Shown here in pieces: positions 15,501-30,500 of a stretch of DNA of 64,000 nt (its first letter is position 1; each line of letters begins with the position of its first letter). The notes below the pieces were generated by a model. That model did no database searches, was not told the DNA's origin, and was given only the letters and a program-made list of their open reading frames with translations. Origin of the DNA: Sabellastarte sp. h YS-2021 (Eukaryota; Annelida; Polychaeta; Sabellida; Sabellidae); contig OZ024933.1 of the NCBI GenBank assembly GCA_964017235.1, forward strand, positions 55,596,255 through 55,660,254. Direction: 5' to 3'. Position numbers and translations under genes: made by a program.

Positions 15501-18500
15501 GAGTATATCTTAATGCACCCCCCAGCAGGCGTATTACAGGCCTGCTGGGGTCCAAATACCACACCAGTAGTCACTGCTATATCAGATGTAATTCTAAAAC
15601 CTGTGCAGTCAGATTTAGCTGGTTACAGACTATATTCTGGCCAAATTTCAGGATTATAGACCAACATTTGGTACTCATTTGGGCTGATTTACATCTTTTT
15701 TCGACCATATTAACAGCTCTATTTGGGTTATAGAATTTCTGTTCAGAGATGTAATGCTCCAAATGAGCCCAAAATGTCCTCTTTTATTGTCAAAACATGA
15801 ATGAAATTAATTTTTGGCTCCAGATTTGATACATTGTGATATACTTGACATAACCCCCTTGAGGGGGGGTTGCCAGACCAGCCCCACACCCCGGAACTGA
15901 AATTCCTAATATGGCTCTTGAGTGGTTCAGACCAATGCAATTTTATTCTCTGATATAAACTGAGTTTTTTTGTGAAAATTTGACCCAGATACAACAACTT
16001 TAAGGGGTGTTTTTGACTGATTTGCCATTTAGTGGTACCCTCGCTACATGCACTCCCCAGACATGCAGTTTGAGCTTGTTGTGTATTTCTTAAAGAGTAC
16101 ACTACTTAATTCTCTCTTAGTGGCTCCCACACTCGCAAAAAATGTGGTTTATAGCCTTACATCTGCCTTACTGGGCAAGATATGAGTATATCTTAATGCA
16201 CCCCCCAGCAGGCGTATTACAGGCCTGCTGGGGTCCAAATACCACACCAGTAGTCACTGCTATATCAGATGTAATTCTAAAACCTGTGCAGTCAGATTTA
16301 GCTGGTTACAGACTATATTCTGGCCAAATTTCAGGATTATAGACCAACATTTGGTACTCATTTGGGCTGATTTACATCTTTTTTCGACCATATTAACAGC
16401 TCTATTTGGGTTATAGAATTTCTGTTCAGAGATGTAATGCTCCAAATGAGCCCAAAATGTCCTCTTTTATTGTCAAAACATGAATGAAATTAATTTTTGG
16501 CTCCAGATTTGATACATTGTGATATACTTGACATAACCCCCTTGAGGGGGGGTTGCCAGACCAGCCCCACACCCCGGAACTGAAATTCCTAATATGGCTC
16601 TTGAGTGGTTCAGACCAATGCAATTTTATTCTCTGATATAAACTGAGTTTTTTTGTGAAAATTTGACCCAGATACAACAACTTTAAGGGGTGTTTTTGAC
16701 TGATTTGCCATTTAGTGGTACCCTCGCTACATGCACTCCCCAGACATGCAGTTTGAGCTTGTTGTGTATTTCTTAAAGAGTACACTACTTAATTCTCTCT
16801 TAGTGGCTCCCACACTCGCAAAAAATGTGGTTTATAGCCTTACATCTGCCTTACTGGGCAAGATATGAGTATATCTTAATGCACCCCCCAGCAGGCGTAT
16901 TACAGGCCTGCTGGGGTCCAAATACCACACCAGTAGTCACTGCTATATCAGATGTAATTCTAAAACCTGTGCAGTCAGATTTAGCTGGTTACAGACTATA
17001 TTCTGGCCAAATTTCAGGATTATAGACCAACATTTGGTACTCATTTGGGCTGATTTACATCTTTTTTCGACCATATTAACAGCTCTATTTGGGTTATAGA
17101 ATTTCTGTTCAGAGATGTAATGCTCCAAATGAGCCCAAAATGTCCTCTTTTATTGTCAAAACATGAATGAAATTAATTTTTGGCTCCAGATTTGATACAT
17201 TGTGATATACTTGACATAACCCCCTTGAGGGGGGGTTGCCAGACCAGCCCCACACCCCGGAACTGAAATTCCTAATATGGCTCTTGAGTGGTTCAGACCA
17301 ATGCAATTTTATTCTCTGATATAAACTGAGTTTTTTTGTGAAAATTTGACCCAGATACAACAACTTTAAGGGGTGTTTTTGACTGATTTGCCATTTAGTG
17401 GTACCCTCGCTACATGCACTCCCCAGACATGCAGTTTGAGCTTGTTGTGTATTTCTTAAAGAGTACACTACTTAATTCTCTCTTAGTGGCTCCCACACTC
17501 GCAAAAAATGTGGTTTATAGCCTTACATCTGCCTTACTGGGCAAGATATGAGTATATCTTAATGCACCCCCCAGCAGGCGTATTACAGGCCTGCTGGGGT
17601 CCAAATACCACACCAGTAGTCACTGCTATATCAGATGTAATTCTAAAACCTGTGCAGTCAGATTTAGCTGGTTACAGACTATATTCTGGCCAAATTTCAG
17701 GATTATAGACCAACATTTGGTACTCATTTGGGCTGATTTACATCTTTTTTCGACCATATTAACAGCTCTATTTGGGTTATAGAATTTCTGTTCAGAGATG
17801 TAATGCTCCAAATGAGCCCAAAATGTCCTCTTTTATTGTCAAAACATGAATGAAATTAATTTTTGGCTCCAGATTTGATACATTGTGATATACTTGACAT
17901 AACCCCCTTGAGGGGGGGTTGCCAGACCAGCCCCACACCCCGGAACTGAAATTCCTAATATGGCTCTTGAGTGGTTCAGACCAATGCAATTTTATTCTCT
18001 GATATAAACTGAGTTTTTTTGTGAAAATTTGACCCAGATACAACAACTTTAAGGGGTGTTTTTGACTGATTTGCCATTTAGTGGTACCCTCGCTACATGC
18101 ACTCCCCAGACATGCAGTTTGAGCTTGTTGTGTATTTCTTAAAGAGTACACTACTTAATTCTCTCTTAGTGGCTCCCACACTCGCAAAAAATGTGGTTTA
18201 TAGCCTTACATCTGCCTTACTGGGCAAGATATGAGTATATCTTAATGCACCCCCCAGCAGGCGTATTACAGGCCTGCTGGGGTCCAAATACCACACCAGT
18301 AGTCACTGCTATATCAGATGTAATTCTAAAACCTGTGCAGTCAGATTTAGCTGGTTACAGACTATATTCTGGCCAAATTTCAGGATTATAGACCAACATT
18401 TGGTACTCATTTGGGCTGATTTACATCTTTTTTCGACCATATTAACAGCTCTATTTGGGTTATAGAATTTCTGTTCAGAGATGTAATGCTCCAAATGAGC

Positions 18501-21500
18501 CCAAAATGTCCTCTTTTATTGTCAAAACATGAATGAAATTAATTTTTGGCTCCAGATTTGATACATTGTGATATACTTGACATAACCCCCTTGAGGGGGG
18601 GTTGCCAGACCAGCCCCACACCCCGGAACTGAAATTCCTAATATGGCTCTTGAGTGGTTCAGACCAATGCAATTTTATTCTCTGATATAAACTGAGTTTT
18701 TTTGTGAAAATTTGACCCAGATACAACAACTTTAAGGGGGTTTTTGACTGATTTGCCATTTAGTGGTACCCTCGCTACATGCACTCCCCAGACATGCAGT
18801 TTGAGCTTGTTGTGTATTTCTTAAAGAGTACACTACTTAATTCTCTCTTAGTGGCTCCCACACTCGCAAAAAATGTGGTTTATAGCCTTACATCTGCCTT
18901 ACTGGGCAAGATATGAGTATATCTTAATGCACCCCCCAGCAGGCGTATTACAGGCCTGCTGGGGTCCAAATACCACACCAGTAGTCACTGCTATATCAGA
19001 TGTAATTCTAAAACCTGTGCAGTCAGATTTAGCTGGTTACAGACTATATTCTGGCCAAATTTCAGGATTATAGACCAACATTTGGTACTCATTTGGGCTG
19101 ATTTACATCTTTTTTCGACCATATTAACAGCTCTATTTGGGTTATAGAATTTCTGTTCAGAGATGTAATGCTCCAAATGAGCCCAAAATGTCCTCTTTTA
19201 TTGTCAAAACATGAATGAAATTAATTTTTGGCTCCAGATTTGATACATTGTGATATACTTGACATAACCCCCTTGAGGGGGGGTTGCCAGACCAGCCCCA
19301 CACCCCGGAACTGAAATTCCTAATATGGCTCTTGAGTGGTTCAGACCAATGCAATTTTATTCTCTGATATAAACTGAGTTTTTTTGTGAAAATTTGACCC
19401 AGATACAACAACTTTAAGGGGTGTTTTTGACTGATTTGCCATTTAGTGGTACCCTCGCTACATGCACTCCCCAGACATGCAGTTTGAGCTTGTTGTGTAT
19501 TTCTTAAAGAGTACACTACTTAATTCTCTCTTAGTGGCTCCCACACTCGCAAAAAATGTGGTTTATAGCCTTACATCTGCCTTACTGGGCAAGATATGAG
19601 TATATCTTAATGCACCCCCCAGCAGGCGTATTACAGGCCTGCTGGGGTCCAAATACCACACCAGTAGTCACTGCTATATCAGATGTAATTCTAAAACCTG
19701 TGCAGTCAGATTTAGCTGGTTACAGACTATATTCTGGCCAAATTTCAGGATTATAGACCAACATTTGGTACTCATTTGGGCTGATTTACATCTTTTTTCG
19801 ACCATATTAACAGCTCTATTTGGGTTATAGAATTTCTGTTCAGAGATGTAATGCTCCAAATGAGCCCAAAATGTCCTCTTTTATTGTCAAAACATGAATG
19901 AAATTAATTTTTGGCTCCAGATTTGATACATTGTGATATACTTGACATAACCCCCTTGAGGGGGGGTTGCCAGACCAGCCCCACACCCCGGAACTGAAAT
20001 TCCTAATATGGCTCTTGAGTGGTTCAGACCAATGCAATTTTATTCTCTGATATAAACTGAGTTTTTTTGTGAAAATTTGACCCAGATACAACAACTTTAA
20101 GGGGTGTTTTTGACTGATTTGCCATTTAGTGGTACCCTCGCTACATGCACTCCCCAGACATGCAGTTTGAGCTTGTTGTGTATTTCTTAAAGAGTACACT
20201 ACTTAATTCTCTCTTAGTGGCTCCCACACTCGCAAAAAATGTGGTTTATAGCCTTACATCTGCCTTACTGGGCAAGATATGAGTATATCTTAATGCACCC
20301 CCCAGCAGGCGTATTACAGGCCTGCTGGGGTCCAAATACCACACCAGTAGTCACTGCTATATCAGATGTAATTCTAAAACCTGTGCAGTCAGATTTAGCT
20401 GGTTACAGACTATATTCTGGCCAAATTTCAGGATTATAGACCAACATTTGGTACTCATTTGGGCTGATTTACATCTTTTTTCGACCATATTAACAGCTCT
20501 ATTTGGGTTATAGAATTTCTGTTCAGAGATGTAATGCTCCAAATGAGCCCAAAATGTCCTCTTTTATTGTCAAAACATGAATGAAATTAATTTTTGGCTC
20601 CAGATTTGATACATTGTGATATACTTGACATAACCCCCTTGAGGGGGGGTTGCCAGACCAGCCCCACACCCCGGAACTGAAATTCCTAATATGGCTCTTG
20701 AGTGGTTCAGACCAATGCAATTTTATTCTCTGATATAAACTGAGTTTTTTTGTGAAAATTTGACCCAGATACAACAACTTTAAGGGGTGTTTTTGACTGA
20801 TTTGCCATTTAGTGGTACCCTCGCTACATGCACTCCCCAGACATGCAGTTTGAGCTTGTTGTGTATTTCTTAAAGAGTACACTACTTAATTCTCTCTTAG
20901 TGGCTCCCACACTCGCAAAAAATGTGGTTTATAGCCTTACATCTGCCTTACTGGGCAAGATATGAGTATATCTTAATGCACCCCCCAGCAGGCGTATTAC
21001 AGGCCTGCTGGGGTCCAAATACCACACCAGTAGTCACTGCTATATCAGATGTAATTCTAAAACCTGTGCAGTCAGATTTAGCTGGTTACAGACTATATTC
21101 TGGCCAAATTTCAGGATTATAGACCAACATTTGGTACTCATTTGGGCTGATTTACATCTTTTTTCGACCATATTAACAGCTCTATTTGGGTTATAGAATT
21201 TCTGTTCAGAGATGTAATGCTCCAAATGAGCCCAAAATGTCCTCTTTTATTGTCAAAACATGAATGAAATTAATTTTTGGCTCCAGATTTGATACATTGT
21301 GATATACTTGACATAACCCCCTTGAGGGGGGGTTGCCAGACCAGCCCCACACCCCGGAACTGAAATTCCTAATATGGCTCTTGAGTGGTTCAGACCAATG
21401 CAATTTTATTCTCTGATATAAACTGAGTTTTTTTGTGAAAATTTGACCCAGATACAACAACTTTAAGGGGTGTTTTTGACTGATTTGCCATTTAGTGGTA

Positions 21501-24500
21501 CCCTCGCTACATGCACTCCCCAGACATGCAGTTTGAGCTTGTTGTGTATTTCTTAAAGAGTACACTACTTAATTCTCTCTTAGTGGCTCCCACACTCGCA
21601 AAAAATGTGGTTTATAGCCTTACATCTGCCTTACTGGGCAAGATATGAGTATATCTTAATGCACCCCCCAGCAGGCGTATTACAGGCCTGCTGGGGTCCA
21701 AATACCACACCAGTAGTCACTGCTATATCAGATGTAATTCTAAAACCTGTGCAGTCAGATTTAGCTGGTTACAGACTATATTCTGGCCAAATTTCAGGAT
21801 TATAGACCAACATTTGGTACTCATTTGGGCTGATTTACATCTTTTTTCGACCATATTAACAGCTCTATTTGGGTTATAGAATTTCTGTTCAGAGATGTAA
21901 TGCTCCAAATGAGCCCAAAATGTCCTCTTTTATTGTCAAAACATGAATGAAATTAATTTTTGGCTCCAGATTTGATACATTGTGATATACTTGACATAAC
22001 CCCCTTGAGGGGGGGTTGCCAGACCAGCCCCACACCCCGGAACTGAAATTCCTAATATGGCTCTTGAGTGGTTCAGACCAATGCAATTTTATTCTCTGAT
22101 ATAAACTGAGTTTTTTTGTGAAAATTTGACCCAGATACAACAACTTTAAGGGGTGTTTTTGACTGATTTGCCATTTAGTGGTACCCTCGCTACATGCACT
22201 CCCCAGACATGCAGTTTGAGCTTGTTGTGTATTTCTTAAAGAGTACACTACTTAATTCTCTCTTAGTGGCTCCCACACTCGCAAAAAATGTGGTTTATAG
22301 CCTTACATCTGCCTTACTGGGCAAGATATGAGTATATCTTAATGCACCCCCCAGCAGGCGTATTACAGGCCTGCTGGGGTCCAAATACCACACCAGTAGT
22401 CACTGCTATATCAGATGTAATTCTAAAACCTGTGCAGTCAGATTTAGCTGGTTACAGACTATATTCTGGCCAAATTTCAGGATTATAGACCAACATTTGG
22501 TACTCATTTGGGCTGATTTACATCTTTTTTCGACCATATTAACAGCTCTATTTGGGTTATAGAATTTCTGTTCAGAGATGTAATGCTCCAAATGAGCCCA
22601 AAATGTCCTCTTTTATTGTCAAAACATGAATGAAATTAATTTTTGGCTCCAGATTTGATACATTGTGATATACTTGACATAACCCCCTTGAGGGGGGGTT
22701 GCCAGACCAGCCCCACACCCCGGAACTGAAATTCCTAATATGGCTCTTGAGTGGTTCAGACCAATGCAATTTTATTCTCTGATATAAACTGAGTTTTTTT
22801 GTGAAAATTTGACCCAGATACAACAACTTTAAGGGGTGTTTTTGACTGATTTGCCATTTAGTGGTACCCTCGCTACATGCACTCCCCAGACATGCAGTTT
22901 GAGCTTGTTGTGTATTTCTTAAAGAGTACACTACTTAATTCTCTCTTAGTGGCTCCCACACTCGCAAAAAATGTGGTTTATAGCCTTACATCTGCCTTAC
23001 TGGGCAAGATATGAGTATATCTTAATGCACCCCCCAGCAGGCGTATTACAGGCCTGCTGGGGTCCAAATACCACACCAGTAGTCACTGCTATATCAGATG
23101 TAATTCTAAAACCTGTGCAGTCAGATTTAGCTGGTTACAGACTATATTCTGGCCAAATTTCAGGATTATAGACCAACATTTGGTACTCATTTGGGCTGAT
23201 TTACATCTTTTTTCGACCATATTAACAGCTCTATTTGGGTTATAGAATTTCTGTTCAGAGATGTAATGCTCCAAATGAGCCCAAAATGTCCTCTTTTATT
23301 GTCAAAACATGAATGAAATTAATTTTTGGCTCCAGATTTGATACATTGTGATATACTTGACATAACCCCCTTGAGGGGGGGTTGCCAGACCAGCCCCACA
23401 CCCCGGAACTGAAATTCCTAATATGGCTCTTGAGTGGTTCAGACCAATGCAATTTTATTCTCTGATATAAACTGAGTTTTTTTGTGAAAATTTGACCCAG
23501 ATACAACAACTTTAAGGGGTGTTTTTGACTGATTTGCCATTTAGTGGTACCCTCGCTACATGCACTCCCCAGACATGCAGTTTGAGCTTGTTGTGTATTT
23601 CTTAAAGAGTACACTACTTAATTCTCTCTTAGTGGCTCCCACACTCGCAAAAAATGTGGTTTATAGCCTTACATCTGCCTTACTGGGCAAGATATGAGTA
23701 TATCTTAATGCACCCCCCAGCAGGCGTATTACAGGCCTGCTGGGGTCCAAATACCACACCAGTAGTCACTGCTATATCAGATGTAATTCTAAAACCTGTG
23801 CAGTCAGATTTAGCTGGTTACAGACTATATTCTGGCCAAATTTCAGGATTATAGACCAACATTTGGTACTCATTTGGGCTGATTTACATCTTTTTTCGAC
23901 CATATTAACAGCTCTATTTGGGTTATAGAATTTCTGTTCAGAGATGTAATGCTCCAAATGAGCCCAAAATGTCCTCTTTTATTGTCAAAACATGAATGAA
24001 ATTAATTTTTGGCTCCAGATTTGATACATTGTGATATACTTGACATAACCCCCTTGAGGGGGGGTTGCCAGACCAGCCCCACACCCCGGAACTGAAATTC
24101 CTAATATGGCTCTTGAGTGGTTCAGACCAATGCAATTTTATTCTCTGATATAAACTGAGTTTTTTTGTGAAAATTTGACCCAGATACAACAACTTTAAGG
24201 GGTGTTTTTGACTGATTTGCCATTTAGTGGTACCCTCGCTACATGCACTCCCCAGACATGCAGTTTGAGCTTGTTGTGTATTTCTTAAAGAGTACACTAC
24301 TTAATTCTCTCTTAGTGGCTCCCACACTCGCAAAAAATGTGGTTTATAGCCTTACATCTGCCTTACTGGGCAAGATATGAGTATATCTTAATGCACCCCC
24401 CAGCAGGCGTATTACAGGCCTGCTGGGGTCCAAATACCACACCAGTAGTCACTGCTATATCAGATGTAATTCTAAAACCTGTGCAGTCAGATTTAGCTGG

Positions 24501-27500
24501 TTACAGACTATATTCTGGCCAAATTTCAGGATTATAGACCAACATTTGGTACTCATTTGGGCTGATTTACATCTTTTTTCGACCATATTAACAGCTCTAT
24601 TTGGGTTATAGAATTTCTGTTCAGAGATGTAATGCTCCAAATGAGCCCAAAATGTCCTCTTTTATTGTCAAAACATGAATGAAATTAATTTTTGGCTCCA
24701 GATTTGATACATTGTGATATACTTGACATAACCCCCTTGAGGGGGGGTTGCCAGACCAGCCCCACACCCCGGAACTGAAATTCCTAATATGGCTCTTGAG
24801 TGGTTCAGACCAATGCAATTTTATTCTCTGATATAAACTGAGTTTTTTTGTGAAAATTTGACCCAGATACAACAACTTTAAGGGGTGTTTTTGACTGATT
24901 TGCCATTTAGTGGTACCCTCGCTACATGCACTCCCCAGACATGCAGTTTGAGCTTGTTGTGTATTTCTTAAAGAGTACACTACTTAATTCTCTCTTAGTG
25001 GCTCCCACACTCGCAAAAAATGTGGTTTATAGCCTTACATCTGCCTTACTGGGCAAGATATGAGTATATCTTAATGCACCCCCCAGCAGGCGTATTACAG
25101 GCCTGCTGGGGTCCAAATACCACACCAGTAGTCACTGCTATATCAGATGTAATTCTAAAACCTGTGCAGTCAGATTTAGCTGGTTACAGACTATATTCTG
25201 GCCAAATTTCAGGATTATAGACCAACATTTGGTACTCATTTGGGCTGATTTACATCTTTTTTCGACCATATTAACAGCTCTATTTGGGTTATAGAATTTC
25301 TGTTCAGAGATGTAATGCTCCAAATGAGCCCAAAATGTCCTCTTTTATTGTCAAAACATGAATGAAATTAATTTTTGGCTCCAGATTTGATACATTGTGA
25401 TATACTTGACATAACCCCCTTGAGGGGGGGTTGCCAGACCAGCCCCACACCCCGGAACTGAAATTCCTAATATGGCTCTTGAGTGGTTCAGACCAATGCA
25501 ATTTTATTCTCTGATATAAACTGAGTTTTTTTGTGAAAATTTGACCCAGATACAACAACTTTAAGGGGTGTTTTTGACTGATTTGCCATTTAGTGGTACC
25601 CTCGCTACATGCACTCCCCAGACATGCAGTTTGAGCTTGTTGTGTATTTCTTAAAGAGTACACTACTTAATTCTCTCTTAGTGGCTCCCACACTCGCAAA
25701 AAATGTGGTTTATAGCCTTACATCTGCCTTACTGGGCAAGATATGAGTATATCTTAATGCACCCCCCAGCAGGCGTATTACAGGCCTGCTGGGGTCCAAA
25801 TACCACACCAGTAGTCACTGCTATATCAGATGTAATTCTAAAACCTGTGCAGTCAGATTTAGCTGGTTACAGACTATATTCTGGCCAAATTTCAGGATTA
25901 TAGACCAACATTTGGTACTCATTTGGGCTGATTTACATCTTTTTTCGACCATATTAACAGCTCTATTTGGGTTATAGAATTTCTGTTCAGAGATGTAATG
26001 CTCCAAATGAGCCCAAAATGTCCTCTTTTATTGTCAAAACATGAATGAAATTAATTTTTGGCTCCAGATTTGATACATTGTGATATACTTGACATAACCC
26101 CCTTGAGGGGGGGTTGCCAGACCAGCCCCACACCCCGGAACTGAAATTCCTAATATGGCTCTTGAGTGGTTCAGACCAATGCAATTTTATTCTCTGATAT
26201 AAACTGAGTTTTTTTGTGAAAATTTGACCCAGATACAACAACTTTAAGGGGTGTTTTTGACTGATTTGCCATTTAGTGGTACCCTCGCTACATGCACTCC
26301 CCAGACATGCAGTTTGAGCTTGTTGTGTATTTCTTAAAGAGTACACTACTTAATTCTCTCTTAGTGGCTCCCACACTCGCAAAAAATGTGGTTTATAGCC
26401 TTACATCTGCCTTACTGGGCAAGATATGAGTATATCTTAATGCACCCCCCAGCAGGCGTATTACAGGCCTGCTGGGGTCCAAATACCACACCAGTAGTCA
26501 CTGCTATATCAGATGTAATTCTAAAACCTGTGCAGTCAGATTTAGCTGGTTACAGACTATATTCTGGCCAAATTTCAGGATTATAGACCAACATTTGGTA
26601 CTCATTTGGGCTGATTTACATCTTTTTTCGACCATATTAACAGCTCTATTTGGGTTATAGAATTTCTGTTCAGAGATGTAATGCTCCAAATGAGCCCAAA
26701 ATGTCCTCTTTTATTGTCAAAACATGAATGAAATTAATTTTTGGCTCCAGATTTGATACATTGTGATATACTTGACATAACCCCCTTGAGGGGGGGTTGC
26801 CAGACCAGCCCCACACCCCGGAACTGAAATTCCTAATATGGCTCTTGAGTGGTTCAGACCAATGCAATTTTATTCTCTGATATAAACTGAGTTTTTTTGT
26901 GAAAATTTGACCCAGATACAACAACTTTAAGGGGTGTTTTTGACTGATTTGCCATTTAGTGGTACCCTCGCTACATGCACTCCCCAGACATGCAGTTTGA
27001 GCTTGTTGTGTATTTCTTAAAGAGTACACTACTTAATTCTCTCTTAGTGGCTCCCACACTCGCAAAAAATGTGGTTTATAGCCTTACATCTGCCTTACTG
27101 GGCAAGATATGAGTATATCTTAATGCACCCCCCAGCAGGCGTATTACAGGCCTGCTGGGGTCCAAATACCACACCAGTAGTCACTGCTATATCAGATGTA
27201 ATTCTAAAACCTGTGCAGTCAGATTTAGCTGGTTACAGACTATATTCTGGCCAAATTTCAGGATTATAGACCAACATTTGGTACTCATTTGGGCTGATTT
27301 ACATCTTTTTTCGACCATATTAACAGCTCTATTTGGGTTATAGAATTTCTGTTCAGAGATGTAATGCTCCAAATGAGCCCAAAATGTCCTCTTTTATTGT
27401 CAAAACATGAATGAAATTAATTTTTGGCTCCAGATTTGATACATTGTGATATACTTGACATAACCCCCTTGAGGGGGGGTTGCCAGACCAGCCCCACACC

Positions 27501-30500
27501 CCGGAACTGAAATTCCTAATATGGCTCTTGAGTGGTTCAGACCAATGCAATTTTATTCTCTGATATAAACTGAGTTTTTTTGTGAAAATTTGACCCAGAT
27601 ACAACAACTTTAAGGGGTGTTTTTGACTGATTTGCCATTTAGTGGTACCCTCGCTACATGCACTCCCCAGACATGCAGTTTGAGCTTGTTGTGTATTTCT
27701 TAAAGAGTACACTACTTAATTCTCTCTTAGTGGCTCCCACACTCGCAAAAAATGTGGTTTATAGCCTTACATCTGCCTTACTGGGCAAGATATGAGTATA
27801 TCTTAATGCACCCCCCAGCAGGCGTATTACAGGCCTGCTGGGGTCCAAATACCACACCAGTAGTCACTGCTATATCAGATGTAATTCTAAAACCTGTGCA
27901 GTCAGATTTAGCTGGTTACAGACTATATTCTGGCCAAATTTCAGGATTATAGACCAACATTTGGTACTCATTTGGGCTGATTTACATCTTTTTTCGACCA
28001 TATTAACAGCTCTATTTGGGTTATAGAATTTCTGTTCAGAGATGTAATGCTCCAAATGAGCCCAAAATGTCCTCTTTTATTGTCAAAACATGAATGAAAT
28101 TAATTTTTGGCTCCAGATTTGATACATTGTGATATACTTGACATAACCCCCTTGAGGGGGGGTTGCCAGACCAGCCCCACACCCCGGAACTGAAATTCCT
28201 AATATGGCTCTTGAGTGGTTCAGACCAATGCAATTTTATTCTCTGATATAAACTGAGTTTTTTTGTGAAAATTTGACCCAGATACAACAACTTTAAGGGG
28301 TGTTTTTGACTGATTTGCCATTTAGTGGTACCCTCGCTACATGCACTCCCCAGACATGCAGTTTGAGCTTGTTGTGTATTTCTTAAAGAGTACACTACTT
28401 AATTCTCTCTTAGTGGCTCCCACACTCGCAAAAAATGTGGTTTATAGCCTTACATCTGCCTTACTGGGCAAGATATGAGTATATCTTAATGCACCCCCCA
28501 GCAGGCGTATTACAGGCCTGCTGGGGTCCAAATACCACACCAGTAGTCACTGCTATATCAGATGTAATTCTAAAACCTGTGCAGTCAGATTTAGCTGGTT
28601 ACAGACTATATTCTGGCCAAATTTCAGGATTATAGACCAACATTTGGTACTCATTTGGGCTGATTTACATCTTTTTTCGACCATATTAACAGCTCTATTT
28701 GGGTTATAGAATTTCTGTTCAGAGATGTAATGCTCCAAATGAGCCCAAAATGTCCTCTTTTATTGTCAAAACATGAATGAAATTAATTTTTGGCTCCAGA
28801 TTTGATACATTGTGATATACTTGACATAACCCCCTTGAGGGGGGGGTTGCCAGACCAGCCCCACACCCCGGAACTGAAATTCCTAATATGGCTCTTGAGT
28901 GGTTCAGACCAATGCAATTTTATTCTCTGATATAAACTGAGTTTTTTTGTGAAAATTTGACCCAGATACAACAACTTTAAGGGGTGTTTTTGACTGATTT
29001 GCCATTTAGTGGTACCCTCGCTACATGCACTCCCCAGACATGCAGTTTGAGCTTGTTGTGTATTTCTTAAAGAGTACACTACTTAATTCTCTCTTAGTGG
29101 CTCCCACACTCGCAAAAAATGTGGTTTATAGCCTTACATCTGCCTTACTGGGCAAGATATGAGTATATCTTAATGCACCCCCCAGCAGGCGTATTACAGG
29201 CCTGCTGGGGTCCAAATACCACACCAGTAGTCACTGCTATATCAGATGTAATTCTAAAACCTGTGCAGTCAGATTTAGCTGGTTACAGACTATATTCTGG
29301 CCAAATTTCAGGATTATAGACCAACATTTGGTACTCATTTGGGCTGATTTACATCTTTTTTCGACCATATTAACAGCTCTATTTGGGTTATAGAATTTCT
29401 GTTCAGAGATGTAATGCTCCAAATGAGCCCAAAATGTCCTCTTTTATTGTCAAAACATGAATGAAATTAATTTTTGGCTCCAGATTTGATACATTGTGAT
29501 ATACTTGACATAACCCCCTTGAGGGGGGGTTGCCAGACCAGCCCCACACCCCGGAACTGAAATTCCTAATATGGCTCTTGAGTGGTTCAGACCAATGCAA
29601 TTTTATTCTCTGATATAAACTGAGTTTTTTTGTGAAAATTTGACCCAGATACAACAACTTTAAGGGGTGTTTTTGACTGATTTGCCATTTAGTGGTACCC
29701 TCGCTACATGCACTCCCCAGACATGCAGTTTGAGCTTGTTGTGTATTTCTTAAAGAGTACACTACTTAATTCTCTCTTAGTGGCTCCCACACTCGCAAAA
29801 AATGTGGTTTATAGCCTTACATCTGCCTTACTGGGCAAGATATGAGTATATCTTAATGCACCCCCCAGCAGGCGTATTACAGGCCTGCTGGGGTCCAAAT
29901 ACCACACCAGTAGTCACTGCTATATCAGATGTAATTCTAAAACCTGTGCAGTCAGATTTAGCTGGTTACAGACTATATTCTGGCCAAATTTCAGGATTAT
30001 AGACCAACATTTGGTACTCATTTGGGCTGATTTACATCTTTTTTCGACCATATTAACAGCTCTATTTGGGTTATAGAATTTCTGTTCAGAGATGTAATGC
30101 TCCAAATGAGCCCAAAATGTCCTCTTTTATTGTCAAAACATGAATGAAATTAATTTTTGGCTCCAGATTTGATACATTGTGATATACTTGACATAACCCC
30201 CTTGAGGGGGGGTTGCCAGACCAGCCCCACACCCCGGAACTGAAATTCCTAATATGGCTCTTGAGTGGTTCAGACCAATGCAATTTTATTCTCTGATATA
30301 AACTGAGTTTTTTTGTGAAAATTTGACCCAGATACAACAACTTTAAGGGGTGTTTTTGACTGATTTGCCATTTAGTGGTACCCTCGCTACATGCACTCCC
30401 CAGACATGCAGTTTGAGCTTGTTGTGTATTTCTTAAAGAGTACACTACTTAATTCTCTCTTAGTGGCTCCCACACTCGCAAAAAATGTGGTTTATAGCCT